Under the pieces are notes generated by a model. It made no database searches. It had not been told where the DNA came from and was given only the letters and a program-made list of their open reading frames with translations. 64,000 bases of DNA from the NCBI GenBank assembly GCA_903813345.2, contig CAIIXF020000005.1, positions 6,885,375 to 6,949,374 of the forward strand, in the 5' to 3' direction. The position numbers and the translations under genes were made by a program. Of this stretch, positions 40,901-51,018 are shown in pieces. The DNA is from Owenia fusiformis. Taxonomy: Eukaryota > Annelida > Polychaeta > Sabellida > Oweniidae. Numbering within the stretch: the stretch's first letter is position 1; every line of letters starts with the position of its first letter.

Positions 40901-43900
40901 TGCATACATAGTTAACTTTAGGCCAGCAGATATGGTGAAGTTTGAAAGGGATCACAAATTTGATCATGGAAAGGTACTTCATAAGATCTTAGCTGTCTTT
41001 GCTTTAAATTATAATGCAATGATTTAAGGAATGAGGAAAACCTGTTTTCAGGCTTCAAATCAAAAACTATTACTAAATCCCTCAGATTACAAGTACACAA
41101 ATTGGAAAATACTAGTTTAACTAAAGTCAAAAGAGCAAGCCTCAAGATTGTACTGTCAATATGGCCACTTAGATGTTGCCTATTATTTCAGACTTGTCTC
41201 AGCATAAACATTATGCAACACAAAAATAGAATGAATAACTAGTGAGACATCTAGTAAAAAATACGATGTGCAGCACAGTGATTGGAGCTAATTCGTCAAA
41301 CATATATATCAAAACACAATACTTGCATTATGATTTCAGAGTGGTGTTGATGAAATTATTCTTACGCATAAAGAAGTACAATAGAGCAAGATCGAATATA
41401 TAGAGAGAGATGCTTCAAAGAGAGATTTTATGAGGACAATTAGAAAAATAGCGCATGTGCTATAGCAAATATTTGTAAAGGGGCTTTTGCCAAATATTCC
41501 AGGATCTCAATTAGGAAATTGAGAAATGTGAATATAAGTAATCATGATTGTAAGTGATTTGTAAAACAAGACCTCATATGATGAGCAACTTCACAATTTA
41601 ACATTCCTGTATTCACCCCATGCAGACAGATCGCCGAAACTTGCATTCGTACGGTTTTATCTTTACATCCTAATTTCAATCACCGCCTTCAAACGAGTTA
41701 CCTTGAAATATCAAGACGTCATGCTTTTCTCATACTTATACATTCACCATTTATTAAGCGGTAAAATAGATTTGCTTCATGGGTAACAAAATGTTTCTAG
41801 TTTCCTGGTGAATGTCGAGTCTCACATCATACGAATGTAATTTCAGGCGATCTGTATGCATGGGGTGTGTATTGCTATTGCTGTATATCTGGAAATTAGC
41901 TGAATTATTTTACTTTGAGAATTGGAAAAATGTAGGATAGGTACGCTGAAATAAATGAAAAATAAATAAATGTTTTAATGGGAATGTAAAGACCGAGAAT
42001 CTTATCTTTTTAATTTTCAGGTACTGAATATTTACCAATATGGATAAAAAATGATAAAAATGCTAACCTTGTCAATAACATTTAAATAAAAGTAAAAAGA
42101 ATGGACTTAAAGATTTTGGTTGCGTTTTGCCACAGGTTCTCGTAACATATAATCGATCATTAAAATAAAAGCAACACATCAAATTGCTAACATTCTACAC
42201 TTCAATGCAATAAAGGCGAGGTGAGGGACTAAATACAGGGCGGGCCAAAAAACCAATACCCAAGTTTAAAGATTAATGATTCATATGATATAGCTTAATT
42301 AACCATACTATGTATTATAAATCATTTTAAGGATAAATCATAAATATGACACCATTCGATTGAAAAACCTTTATTTTCTTGTGAAGTTAGGAGATAAATT
42401 GACAGCAGGTCTGTCATAAGCGACCAAAGATAAAAAAATTCCTGAATTTCCCTACATATTGCAGTCACAGCTGCACTCAATATATGCTTGACTGAATCAT
42501 TTTAAATTCATTCTAAGAGTAATACAGAGTAAACATTGTGAAAATGAACAAATATCCAAAGTTTTTGAAGCATAACTTGTAAATTAAATCATATCAGTGG
42601 AAATATATGGTTTTATAAAAAAGACTTGCATTCTTTGGTATTGCAGTTGGTGCGGGAACAGCAGGCAGTGTTCTGGGTGGAAGGTTAAGCGAGGATAAAA
42701 ATGTTTCCGTCTTGGTTTTGGAAGCTGGAGGCGAGGAGGATACTCACCCTGAAATAGAAATTCCACTTGGTTGTGGAGGCCTCCAGAACACGCATCTAGA
42801 TTGGCAATACCGCACTGTACCTCAGAAACACTCTTGCTTTGGTTACCACAATAATGTAAGCTTTTCTGAATATACTACTCGTCAGGGCGTTCCTTAATCG
42901 TAGAAATATCTAATAAAGATTGGGGTCAAGAAAAAATAGGTTTTTATTTTTATCCTCAACGAATAGGATAGTTTCTAAATAGCAGAAAAATCAATGAAAT
43001 CTCGTGCTGCCATCTTTTATTCAGCTTTTAACTCTGGCTAGAGCTCCATTCACTTACATGCTAAAATCTTGGAAAAGTGGCTTAATTTCATGATTTATCA
43101 AAGTGTGTTTGTTGAATCTGTATAAAACTTGAATGATATACCACATGATGACCCTGTTTATGAACATGTTGTGATTAAACATGCTAATGTTGATTGACAT
43201 ACAAATAATCCACGGTTTTAAAGAATTTTAGCATTGCATCTATGGACATTTGGCCCAACTTTTTTTAAATTGTCATAGAAAATTATTCAAATTACATAAC
43301 TGTGTAAATCAAAGCTATTTTAGGAGAAAACATTCCACTGAATTCAAATATACCATTTAAAAGAAGGTAATGTAAGTCATTAGAGGTCTAATATGCAAGT
43401 CTCTTAAAATCTCACGAAAAATGAGATTTAGCGAGATTTCAAAAGCTATATGGAAACTATACTATTGTCATGGTGTAAAACTATTGAAATACTGTAACTT
43501 GTAATAATGCTTCCATGGTACTATAGTAATTGAACACAGTCAGCACCATCATAAAAGCGTGTGGAACATTGCTGGAAGTGTTATTAAAATTGCATATCAC
43601 TCTTCAATTAAGAAATACAGACCGAAGAGCAAGGGTACTAGTTTCGAATACACCCCGCTGGTCTCGGCACAAACGTTTTCTGTACCCCGAACGACCGAAG
43701 GGAATGAGGGGTTAGTAAGCTTTTGTGCCGAGACCTAAGGGATGTATTAGAAACTAGTACCCCTGCTCTGAGGTCTATACTACGATTCGAACATGAAAAC
43801 ACACCAGAATAATGCAAAATCGTCAATTTCGTTGTTATTTCCTATTTTTTCATTTCTACTTCCTGTTCCAATTTGTTTACTTACTTCCTGACCCCGACTA

Positions 43901-46900
43901 AGTTTTTTATTGACATTTCGGCCTATTTTATTGGTTTCACGCAAATCTAGTTACATTGATAATTATTGAAATTAATTCTATATTGCCCAGAAACAAAAAA
44001 ATCACAGCGGATATTTTGCTTCCGGACAATTTGCCATTTTGAATTTTGCAGACGAGAGGGGGGTGCGAAAAGAACGGAACGGCCTAAACTGACCAATGAG
44101 TGCACTGAACGAAACACTTTGACTTTATTCACAGTTTATAAAAGGCGTGAATACAGTCTTGTAAATCTTTTATTTGGAGCTTTTTGTTTTTGTAGCAAAG
44201 CAGATGGCCCCGGGGTAAAGTGTTAGGAGGGTCGGGAATGCTGAACTACATGCAGTATTATAGGGGGCACCGACAGGACTATAACCAGTGGGAAAAGTCC
44301 GGGTGTACTGGGTGGGGCTGGCAGCACGTTCTGCCATATTTCAAACGTTCGGAGAATATGCAGTCTGAAGCAGACATGAACTCAGGTTGATTGAAAAAAG
44401 CTAATTTTAGGCTTTTTATTATCTGTATAGAAATTGAAGAAATTTTTCATATCTATAGCCCAGACTCCAACAATACAGTAAACAAACAAAATAGGTCTGA
44501 GATTGCTAAAGACACTGCTAACCCATTTTAATTTGTATATGGTACCTTGCTATATTTTTTATATTTCAGACCTACATGGTACTGATGGGCCTATCAAGGT
44601 GAATCGTATTCAGGAGACGCAGCTCGCGAATTCTATACTAAATGCATTCTCTCAAATAGGCCTACCCATCCGCGACCCAAGCGCAGAGTCAGTGGAAGGT
44701 AGGTTATGACAAATCTATATATGGGTAAACATGATCAATGCACTATATAACTGCAAATCATTTGCCCATATAAATTTATAAAAAATAAAAACCAGAAACT
44801 TTCGGGAGTTAACATGTACATGTACAGGTATGGCAACGAGGCGCCATATCTAGTTGCAACATATGGTTAACGTATGTGTGTATGTGTTGCAGGGGTTGAT
44901 TACATGAAGGCAACCGTAGATGATGCTGGCTATAGATCTAGTACATTGAGGGGATTTCTCAGACCTGCGATGCACAGGGAAAATCTTCATGTTGTGACGC
45001 AAGCACACGTCACGAAGGTATGGACCCTGGGAATTGTAATACTCAGATTACTCAAAAAATTTCTAATGACTAGATCATAATTTTGCCAATGATACAATTT
45101 ACACTAAAATGAAACATAAATGTCACTGGACTAAAAAGATACGAATGATGTTTGTAGATTATTTTCGAGGGGACGACAGCTGTGGGTGTTGAGTACGTGA
45201 AAAATGGAAAGACACACCAGGTGACTGCGAGAGAAGAGGTAGTGCTGTCATCGGGATCGATAAATTCCCCACAGTTGCTCATGTTATCTGGTGTCGGACC
45301 AAAGCACCACCTCGAAGAACTAAATGTGAGTTGACACACTTTTCACCAAAAGTTTAAGAACACCAACTCCAAAATCTTTGGAAAACCATCTTTGCGGTGC
45401 CTAATCTCATGTAGTTAAGGAATAGAATCAAACTCAAACTAGCTTTTACACACTCTCTAATGGTTGCCACAAATTTTCAAAGGAGTGTAAATCTCTGGCA
45501 TCTGGATTGATGAGAAAATATACAAAATGAATTTGAAACCTTGTATTTGGAGGAAGTCGGCAATTGACAAACGGTTCTATTGTTGTTGTTTCTTAATTGG
45601 GGTCGATGTTTGCAAAAATGCATCACTTATTTATCTCACGTACTGTAACATACGATACTTAATTAGTTCAGTTATATTTTATAAAATTATTGATTGTAGG
45701 ATTGTATTTTCTAGATTCCAGTAGTAGCAGATCTTCCGGTTGGTGACACATTGCTTGATCATTTGTTTGCTGAGTTTGTGCAATTTAGTGTAAGGGAGCC
45801 ACTTGGCCTGACGTTTGACCGAGCTACTAGCTTCAGCCAGATAGTGAAGTTTCTCGCTAGGGGAACAGGTACGAATGATTCACAAGATTCACAAGAGTAT
45901 ATACAGGGTGGTCAAAAAAAACGGCAACCCTAATTTTTCCTCATAATAAATTTTGCCCTGATATTTGGCACACATGTACATCATTCAATTTCATACTAGA
46001 CTGTGTTATTTCATGAACATTGGACTGATAGTCGCAATGTTACAGCACTTTAAACAAGGTGCCCCAGTTTTCCAATATCGTGCTGTAGGCAAACCTGCAC
46101 ACATTTTCCAAACTGCATAACTGCATTTCTTAGCAAGTATGGCCTGAACGACACACGTGATCTTTATTTTGAGGTCAAATGTCTTTCTGGTGTTATAACC
46201 CTACACTCTATCTTTGGGGTATCCCCACTGGTAAAGATTAAATGGGGCCATATCTGGGCTATGGGGTGCCCATTCATTGTCTGTTGTACTGCTGATAATG
46301 TGGTCATTGAAGTGGTCCCAAAGCCATTATTGTGCATCATTGGGTGTATGGGGTATGGTTCTGTCTTGTTGGAACCATTGTTGCTGCCTTTCAACCCCCC
46401 TGGGTTCACATAAAGTCCCCATGGGAATCACAAAATAGAGTTTGATGTTGACAGTTATTGCATATCCGTTGATATCATCAAAGGTAAAGGACCCTATCTT
46501 CCGGGAACACACTAAACTGTGCATCCGTCTGTGTGAAGGTGCCTCTCCACTACTTCATCAAGTGCTTGGCTCCCCAAGAATACATAATTGTTATAGAGTT
46601 TACCAGTGCATCAAGTTGGAAATGGAGTTCATTTGAATAACAGACCAGCTCAGACAGGCCGAATGTGGCCATCTGGGGCATGTTGCTTAAAATGCAGTAA
46701 TATTGTGACTATCAGTCCGATGGTCATGAAATATGGTAGGTTGGTAGGAAATTGAATGATGTACAAATGTGTAAAATATCAGGGAGTTATTTCTTAGAAT
46801 GACAAAGATATTAGGAAAAACTAGGGTTGCCGTTTTTTTGACCACCCTGTACTTTTGACACATGATAAATGAATCACATTTTTTTTCTTACGAAACGAGC

Positions 46901-49564
46901 TTTGTAAATATCAATGACATATTACGCGATAATGTGTAGTCTAAGTAACGGACTAACTAAATACTGTGAAAGAACGATCGTTTATGTGAAAAGACGACAT
47001 GCATTTGTATAGGGCGATTATTACGTAGAGGTTGACGTTTCGATTTTTATATGTATTGCTTTAAAGTGTCCATTGACCAACGTAAACAATACGGCCAAAG
47101 AGACTAATCACGGGTGTTAAAACACGAATATACCATGAGCACATGCTTTGAGGATCCGCGTTGTTTGAACCTACCGCCGAGCACACTTATACATTAAGAC
47201 CCGTTACACAGTCATGATACCGCCGAGCAAGCTCATTGCATCATCGGGTCTGCTTTACCCCCGTGCTAATACACAAGTGAATCTATCATTGGGCGAACGA
47301 AGGATGGATTGTGGCGCGATATAGTAACAGTTTATCACGTTTGGTTTTATATGTGCAAGCTTGGTAGTTTAGTCGAAATATCAAACCTGAAAATCAAATC
47401 AATGAAAATTAAAAATCTCAGAATCGACCTTCTCCTGAAACTTTACTTGTGTAACAATATTTTAATGACAATTGTATGTTCATGAACGATATTTTGTCGA
47501 TTTGAGAGACTAATATGATAATATTGCTGATGAATGCATGCTTTTATTGTTTATGCAGGATATCTTCGTATCCCAGGAGGTCAAGAGGTGGTTGCATTCT
47601 CCAAATCTCGCCATCAACCCGAAGATGAGGAGCGGCCCTACTTACAGTTTTTAGCCTTTTCTGGTATGTGGGGTATGCAACCTGGTGTAGATGACGCCAT
47701 AAACAATGTTGGATGGACGCCAGAGGTACGTAGAAAACCGTGATGACGTTACCCAATTTTTCGACTTCGACGTTTTTCATTTGCTCGTTTTTGTACGCAA
47801 TACATACATAGTTTTTCGACTCAAAACACTTGTTCAGTTGCAACATATTTTCACGGAATGTATTGAGGTTTGAGTTTTTTTCACTTTGCGATCTAAATTC
47901 ATGCTAGGTCCTTTTAATCCACAGCACAGTTTCGTCCACTTCAATTTTAGAGCCGCATTATTATTTAGTTATTTCGACATTGTTCTCCAGACGTTTGATG
48001 CCTTATATGGTGCTAATGACAACCGTGATGGTCTTGGTATCCTGCCTGTCCTCCTGCGTCCTAAGAGTAAAGGGACTTTGAGGTTAAATACCACGGACCC
48101 ATTAGATCACCCAATTATTGATCCAAACTATTTATCGGATATAGAAGACGTAGAACATTTAATAGATGGTAAGTTCTATTTACTTTAACTGTTTAAGATT
48201 TTACGTACTGATGAATAGTAATAGCTCTATTGTACTAAGGATGCGTTCTGGTGCTTTGTCAAATCCAAGCTCAAATATAGATATTTAGGGCGGAATTTAG
48301 GGTTCGAAACATGGCATTTAGGGTTTGAAACATGGTATTTAGGGTATGAAACAGGGCATTGTTGTACAGGCCCGTAGCCAAACCTTGCCAAGGGGGTTCA
48401 CTTTTTCAAGAATTCCAGGGGGGTTCCCTTTTGACAATTTTGTCCAAAAAAGGTCAAAATCACTCGAAAAGTGATCAGAATGGTGAAAAACTGCATGATT
48501 TTGAAAGAATTTTTGGCCAGGGGGGTTCGCTCGAACCTCGAAAGAACAAAATCGATTGTATGATTCTAATGGCTGCAACCTTGTGTAATTTCACATCACA
48601 CTTGTCTGTCTGGAAGATCAATGGTGATGGGCAGTCACGTGCTTTGTACATAACATCCATTTCGTACCGCTTTTCAATATTCTACAGCGTCATGTGGATC
48701 CTAATAGTTGGAGAAGTTTAGTTTATATTTACATGTAGGCATAGAGCAGTTGAGACGTTTAGTGAACACATCGGCGTTTCAAGAAATAGGTGCTGAATTA
48801 TACGATCCCGTGACGCCCGGATGTGCAGCGTATCCTTACGCAACGAGGTCCTATTGGGAATGCTTCGTGCGTCACCATGCAGCCACCCTGTACCACCCGG
48901 TAGCCACTTGCAAAATGGGCGGCTCTGATGATGAAACTGCAGTGGTTGATCCAAAATTACGGTTAGTTGTTTTACAGACAAAGGACTAATGTAGGAATTA
49001 CAGCCGATTGAGCATGAGAGGGTGATATCTAATCTTGGATTGTGGGTCTATTTTCAAAACATTGCATATGGTTTATCCCTGAGTCAGTTTAACTTAATGG
49101 TGTGTTATTTTCCAGAAGATTGGCCTGTACATTGGCCTTAAAGACCTGTTTACCAACAGATATACCCACATCCAAGATAGACTGCCTAAGTCAGTTGCCA
49201 TACCCACCGTAGTCCATTGGATATTGAATGCTTTATTTGAAATATCATATTTTACTTGAGAAGTATTTAATTCTGGTAAAGATCAACAGGTTAATGTATC
49301 AAAATGTAGAAAATACAACAATGCCTTCCAGTTTAAAAGCAGTGCAATATATCCATCTCTCCATCCTAGCCGTATATTTTGAATCTTTTGCATTGTTTCA
49401 GTGTGCGGGGGTTAAGAAATCTCCGTGTTATAGACGCTTCAGTTATGCCAACTCTTCCATCGTCAAATACCAACGCACCAACCATAATGATTGCTGAACG
49501 CGGGGCAGACTTTATTAAGGAATCTAGGTCTTGCAGGGTGCGGTCTTCATTATGTGAACAGTAA
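19919..49564 (+). CDS. GMC oxidoreductase (choline dehydrogenase / glucose dehydrogenase-like), 11 exons
   Basis: FAD-dependent alcohol dehydrogenase of the glucose-methanol-choline family. Coding exons: 19919-20033, 42647-42855, 44196-44385, 44570-44698, 44893-45017, 45158-45325, 45715-45868, 47559-47725, 47991-48168, 48739-48961 and 49402-49564. They total 1,821 bp (606 aa plus stop), with GT-AG borders and matching phases. Residues 6-20 are a hydrophobic N-terminal anchor. The FAD motif VGAGTAG is at 39-45, formed across the exon 1/2 junction, with the ribose-binding Glu64 in LVLEAGG. Signature 1 starts at PRGKVLGGS (113-121); signature 2 is [16 protein letters not shown] (289-304). The catalytic pair is His531 ([11 protein letters not shown]) and Asn575 (SSNTNAPT), the His-Asn type of choline dehydrogenase. 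Length is normal for the family; the substrate is unproven. AATAAA lies near 49,832. Intron 1 is 22.6 kb and holds three other genes. Confidence 0.88.
21122..21818. mobile_element. Tc1/mariner relic
   Basis: The right end, with TGGACCACCCTG, and the left end, AGGTGGTCCACAAAATGGGAC, are inverted repeats of about 50 bases, extending through AATATTGATTTT. TA follows the right end. On the minus strand near 21,250-21,640 a decayed transposase can be read, including YFFQQDGA (compare WFQQDGAPAHT) and then [15 protein letters not shown]. The copy is internally shortened to about 700 bp and cannot encode a transposase. It is absent from the second duplication unit. Confidence 0.8.
22058..22239 (-). 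other. 3' untranslated region and poly(A) signal of ethanolamine kinase copy 1
   Basis: Downstream of the stop codon on the minus strand, sequence stays similar to the same place in copy 2 (31,745-31,934). Each contains AATAAA (minus strand; 22,058-22,063 and 31,745-31,750). This fits a conserved 3' UTR ending near the signal. Confidence 0.55.
22240..29390 (-). CDS. ETNK: Ethanolamine kinase, copy 1 (9 coding exons)
   Basis: Phosphorylates ethanolamine with ATP, the first step of the CDP-ethanolamine (Kennedy) route to phosphatidylethanolamine; cytosolic. Exons in coding order: 29390-29247, 28856-28744, 28421-28275, 28054-27896, 27740-27595, 26200-26117, 26014-25851, 22680-22607 and 22312-22240. 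They sum to 1,104 bp, 367 aa plus stop, with phases consistent. The nucleotide loop reads [14 protein letters not shown]; the vertebrate form is FTDGITNKL, so its Asp is Gly here. The Brenner-type motif is [16 protein letters not shown] (catalytic Asp224, Asn229), the metal-binding motif is IDYEY (Asp243), then DIGNHFNRF and [10 protein letters not shown]. All are hallmarks of choline/ethanolamine kinases, and ethanolamine kinases match best. The start is the ATG before [10 protein letters not shown]; a further 5' exon cannot be excluded. The gene lies antisense inside GMC intron 1. Confidence 0.88.
22921..25690. mobile_element. DNA transposon with ~250-bp inverted repeats and 5-bp target duplication
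   Basis: The left arm, starting CACTGGGGATGAACTGGAAA, is repeated inverted at the right end (to 25,690). The arms stay highly similar for about 250 bases. They are followed on each side by several GAAACGAGGCA sub-terminal motifs. The target duplication is TTAAT (22,916-22,920 and 25,691-25,695). The paralogous site in duplication unit 2 (near 33,181-33,195) is empty. I see no transposase in the ~2.2-kb interior, so it is non-autonomous; the interior carries an older mariner relic (23,330-24,029). CACTGG ends and the 5-bp duplication are shared with the foldback family at 2.9, 12.3 and 16.7 kb. Confidence 0.85.
23330..24029. mobile_element. Mariner relic nested inside the CACTGG element
   Basis: The right end reads CGCCCTGTATA. 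Inside it, inverted repeats pair AATGTACCAAAAAGCC and CTCCTCTTTGCAATGG (left, 23,345-23,385) with their reverse complements near 23,925-23,968. The left outer terminus is missing. On the minus strand near 23,615-23,800 a decayed transposase tail reads [11 protein letters not shown], matching the mariner block DFFLWGYLK. Too short and degraded to be active. Confidence 0.65.
26245..26990. mobile_element. Imperfect foldback element in intron of ethanolamine kinase copy 1
   Basis: Left-arm blocks (GGTATCGATATGGAG near 26,260; TCTTTCCGAACC near 26,483; GACCTCTCAATATT near 26,527) reappear inverted near 26,970, 26,755 and 26,708. This makes an imperfect inverted repeat of about 300 bases per arm around a centre near 26,610 that contains a poly-C run. 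The corresponding intron of copy 2 (33,870-34,062) is under 200 bp and lacks it. Confidence 0.65.
29553..29728. repeat. Possible pogo-like MITE
   Basis: The left end (CAGTAAAACATGTAAAGTGG) and right end (GGTGGTCCCCTTATACAGATGTACTG) resemble pogo-type termini, and GTGGAACACCTCC-like motifs repeat inside. The inverted match is weak, so this is tentative. Confidence 0.35.
30253..30351 (+). pseudogene. Decayed duplicate of GMC exon 1
   Basis: Aligns with 19,934-20,033: GATCTACGTCAGGCAA and AATGATCAATATGATT are shared, and the splice donor position (AATAG/GTAAAT) is kept. The ATGTGG start is lost and indels break the frame, including a TGA in the former anchor region. It cannot provide the N-terminus of a GMC protein and is a by-product of the kinase duplication. 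Confidence 0.75.
30960..31640 (+). mobile_element. Non-LTR retrotransposon (LINE) reverse transcriptase fragment
   Basis: Decayed plus-strand reverse transcriptase. It reads [12 protein letters not shown] near 30,985-31,020 (family block FxDLxKAFDxVN) and, in another frame, [20 protein letters not shown] near 31,095-31,150 (block GVRQGDxLSPxLFxLFI). A shifted DLVLL-like stretch follows near 31,230. Frames change between blocks and stops intervene, so it is a dead 5'-truncated copy. The clade is not assigned. Confidence 0.7.
31935..35566 (-). CDS. ETNK: Ethanolamine kinase, copy 2 (9 coding exons, shortened N-terminus)
   Basis: Tandem paralogue of the 22.2-29.4 kb gene, same expected reaction. 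Exons in coding order: 35566-35516, 35398-35286, 34965-34819, 34595-34434, 34208-34063, 33869-33786, 33487-33327, 32890-32817 and 32007-31935. They sum to 1,011 bp, 336 aa plus stop, in consistent phase. The loop [11 protein letters not shown], the catalytic motif [26 protein letters not shown] and [10 protein letters not shown] are all kept. Exon 4 has one codon more and exon 7 one codon less than copy 1. In exon 1 an 8-bp deletion relative to copy 1 breaks the upstream frame. The start used here is ATGATG just after the deletion, which trims about 31 residues in front of LLRSMRPNW. Because the kinase core is whole and in frame, it may well be functional. Confidence 0.8.
33599..33779. mobile_element. 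SINE-like or retroposed insertion with 16-bp target duplication
   Basis: A 181-bp insert flanked by exact copies of ACTTACCTGAAAATCT (33,583-33,598 and 33,780-33,795). It is absent from the matching place in copy 1 (26,111-26,126). It starts with a T-rich run (poly-A on the minus strand), as expected of a retroposed sequence. I do not recognise a tRNA-like head. The duplicated target is the exon 6 splice donor of ethanolamine kinase copy 2. Confidence 0.7.
35870..35960. repeat. AT microsatellite
   Basis: Degenerate (TA)n / ATTAATAT tract at the far edge of duplication unit 2. Confidence 0.8.
35961..38558. other. Non-coding stretch between the kinase duplicate and the dioxygenase gene
   Basis: No coding exon supported. 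A short inverted pair (TATTCAAACTGTTCGGCA near 36,375 and GCCGAACTGTTTGAATAG near 36,452) with two further partial repeats makes a small foldback cluster at 36,373-36,600. The dioxygenase promoter should lie near 38.4 kb. Confidence 0.4.
38559..41384 (+). CDS. Phytanoyl-CoA dioxygenase (PhyH)-family Fe(II)/2-oxoglutarate oxygenase, 9 exons
   Basis: Non-haem iron oxygenase of the PhyH fold, expected to couple 2-oxoglutarate decarboxylation to hydroxylation of a small lipid-related or amine substrate. Exons: 38559-38672, 39216-39261, 39504-39572, 39734-39810, 40067-40153, 40259-40345, 40463-40591, 40800-40973 and 41340-41384. They sum to 828 bp, 275 aa plus stop, all GT-AG with matching phases. 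The iron facial triad is visible: HxD in PWHQDESYW (His142, Asp144) and the distal His in LHYSRGN (His225), followed by the 2-oxoglutarate-binding Arg (QRRAY, 236-237). [22 protein letters not shown] is the conserved strand block between them. There is no mitochondrial or peroxisomal signal that I can see. Length fits short PhyH-domain enzymes better than mammalian PHYH. The substrate is unknown. The gene lies wholly inside GMC intron 1, same strand. Confidence 0.88.
41614..41867. mobile_element. MITE with ~38-bp inverted repeats
   Basis: 254 bp, starting CACCCCATGCAGACAGATCG and ending in its near-exact inverse (GGCGATCTGTATGCATGGGGTG). It is flanked by TGTATT on both sides (41,608-41,613 and 41,868-41,873). 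Inside GMC intron 1, just beyond the dioxygenase stop codon. No coding capacity. Confidence 0.8.
42232..42480. mobile_element. Truncated mariner-like end
   Basis: TACAGGGCGGGCCAAAAAACC at 42,235 is a typical mariner terminus, but I find no matching right end; extent is a guess. Confidence 0.3.
43619..43776. mobile_element. Small foldback element in GMC intron 2
   Basis: AGACCGAAGAGCAAGGGTAC at the left pairs with GTACCCCTGCTCTGAGGTCT at the right. The inner arms share GGTCTCGGCACAAA, giving two ~58-base arms around a ~40-base loop. No coding capacity. Confidence 0.75.
45904..46849. mobile_element. Mariner-family relic in GMC intron 7
   Basis: CAGGGTGGTCAAAAAAAACG at the left and its inverse (ending TTGACCACCCTG) at the right, flanked by TA. 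On the minus strand 46,164-46,524 the transposase core can be read in two frames: [12 protein letters not shown], then [23 protein letters not shown] (compare WFQQDGATPHTA and WPPRSPDLTPxDFFLWGYLK). The change of frame and the short length show the copy is dead. Confidence 0.85.
48296..48359. repeat. Three-unit 21-bp tandem repeat
   Basis: TTTAGGGTTCGAAACATGGCA and two variants in a row, within GMC intron 9. Confidence 0.75.
48360..48545. repeat. Dispersed G-run repeat (CCCGTAGCC...GGGGGGTTC)
   Basis: Sequence from GGCCCGTAGCCAAACC through CAGGGGGGTTCGCTCGAACC has alternating GGGGGTTC motifs and a loose resemblance to 50,590-50,740 (ends in GGATCCGCTAGTG). It looks like a dispersed non-coding repeat; class unknown. 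It gives a spurious long open frame. Confidence 0.4.
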
Positions 49565-51018
49565 ACCATTCCTATTTGTTCGCAGAATTCCTTTCTGTTA
49601 TTAACATTAACAAGGTATTATCATGCAAAATGTCACCACCTGACATTTGTTACGGATGCTTTAATGCCAAACAACAACTGCCAAACCACAAAAAATGGCG
49701 TTTATGTTATTGAGAGTTTTTTTCTAATGAAATGGACAGTAAACTAACATGAGCAATCAATTTCTATGTTCTGCTGTACAAATGATTTTAAGTATTATGA
49801 AATTCATCGAACACACCTTGGGTGGCTGTTAAATAAATGGAATTTATGAAATTGGTTGTCAAGAACAGTAAAAACAGAAGCCTCTATGGCTATGGTATTT
49901 AATTAATATATTGTAATGTTTGAGCCTCTTGAGAGTGAGACTCTCATTTTTAATTTGGATCCCACTTGTATTAGATCTAGCACTGTTCACATAAAATGTA
50001 ATAATTACAACGCATTGATAGAAGTATCATCCAAAAACGTTTGTTGTTTAATGTATTGGTATTGCGGTTCGTATAGTTTTTTAATTTGATTAATTCAAAG
50101 CATTATTATTTATAAGATATATAGGCTTATGCAAATACGGGACTACATTAACCACAGAATAATAAATGTATAATGTTGGTGATACCACACATATTCGTTG
50201 TATAGATTAAAAACGTGACGGTGCTCACGAAATTCCAAATCATTGAACATCATTATTAATATATTCAAAGCAAAATATGTTTCAAGATGAGTGATAAAAG
50301 GTCGTCTACACTTTGCAGTGCGTTTCAACATTTCCAATAATTTTCATACTTTGTCATTTCAAGTTCCGATCATTTGATGTACGAATTATTAAATATTTAT
50401 TCATCGATATAATTTGATTTTATTTCGAAAGATATCCACCCAGACAAAGTACCATCGGGGTAAAAAATCAAAAATTACCTGAAATTACATGACGTGACAG
50501 AACCACCGCCAGAATGATCAGATCTACCTGGCACTTATAAAGAAGGGAGTAACAATAGTATTTTGGACCCAAAAACGCAACAATTAGTGGGCTTTTTTGG
50601 CATTACTTGGCCTTTTTGGGCCTTTTTAGGCCAAATTATCAAAAAAGGCCCCCACTTTTTTCGATTTAGGGGCCCAACATTTTTTCTGATTTCAAATTTG
50701 CCCCCCATCCCTCCCGTTAGCTTCTGGATCCGCTAGTGGTATCTCAGTAGAAAGAAATTGGCGCCCCATAGCTTTTCCAGTTGCATTTTAGTTTACGGCG
50801 ACATAAGTGACAAAATCATATCATAAGACAGGGTAGGATATGGATTTAGTTTGGTCATTACATATAACTTAAATTAACAAAACGTTCTTTTCTAATGTCC
50901 AATGCATAATATTTATTTGGATCAGATCTTTGGGGATGAACAGTAAATAGAGACACACTATACGGTAACAGTATAATAATGTCGCATATTGTTGCAAGTG
51001 GACTTCTGGATTGGAGAT
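49565..51018. other. Intergenic stretch between GMC and lectin genes
   Basis: Contains the GMC 3' UTR (AATAAA near 49,832) and, on the other strand, the likely 3' UTR of the lectin gene (AATAAA on minus at 50,912-50,917). A GGCCTTTTTGGGCC-rich repeat lies at 50,590-50,740. No coding exon seen. Confidence 0.5.

Noticed and set aside
47030-47400. Possible internal promoter in the GMC intron (GC-richer patch)
   Set aside because: No recognisable core or factor sites and no following first exon.
48359-48721. 120-aa open frame inside GMC intron 9
   Set aside because: It runs through a dispersed G-run repeat and in the opposite frame gives an equally long product; the real exon 10 starts at 48,739.
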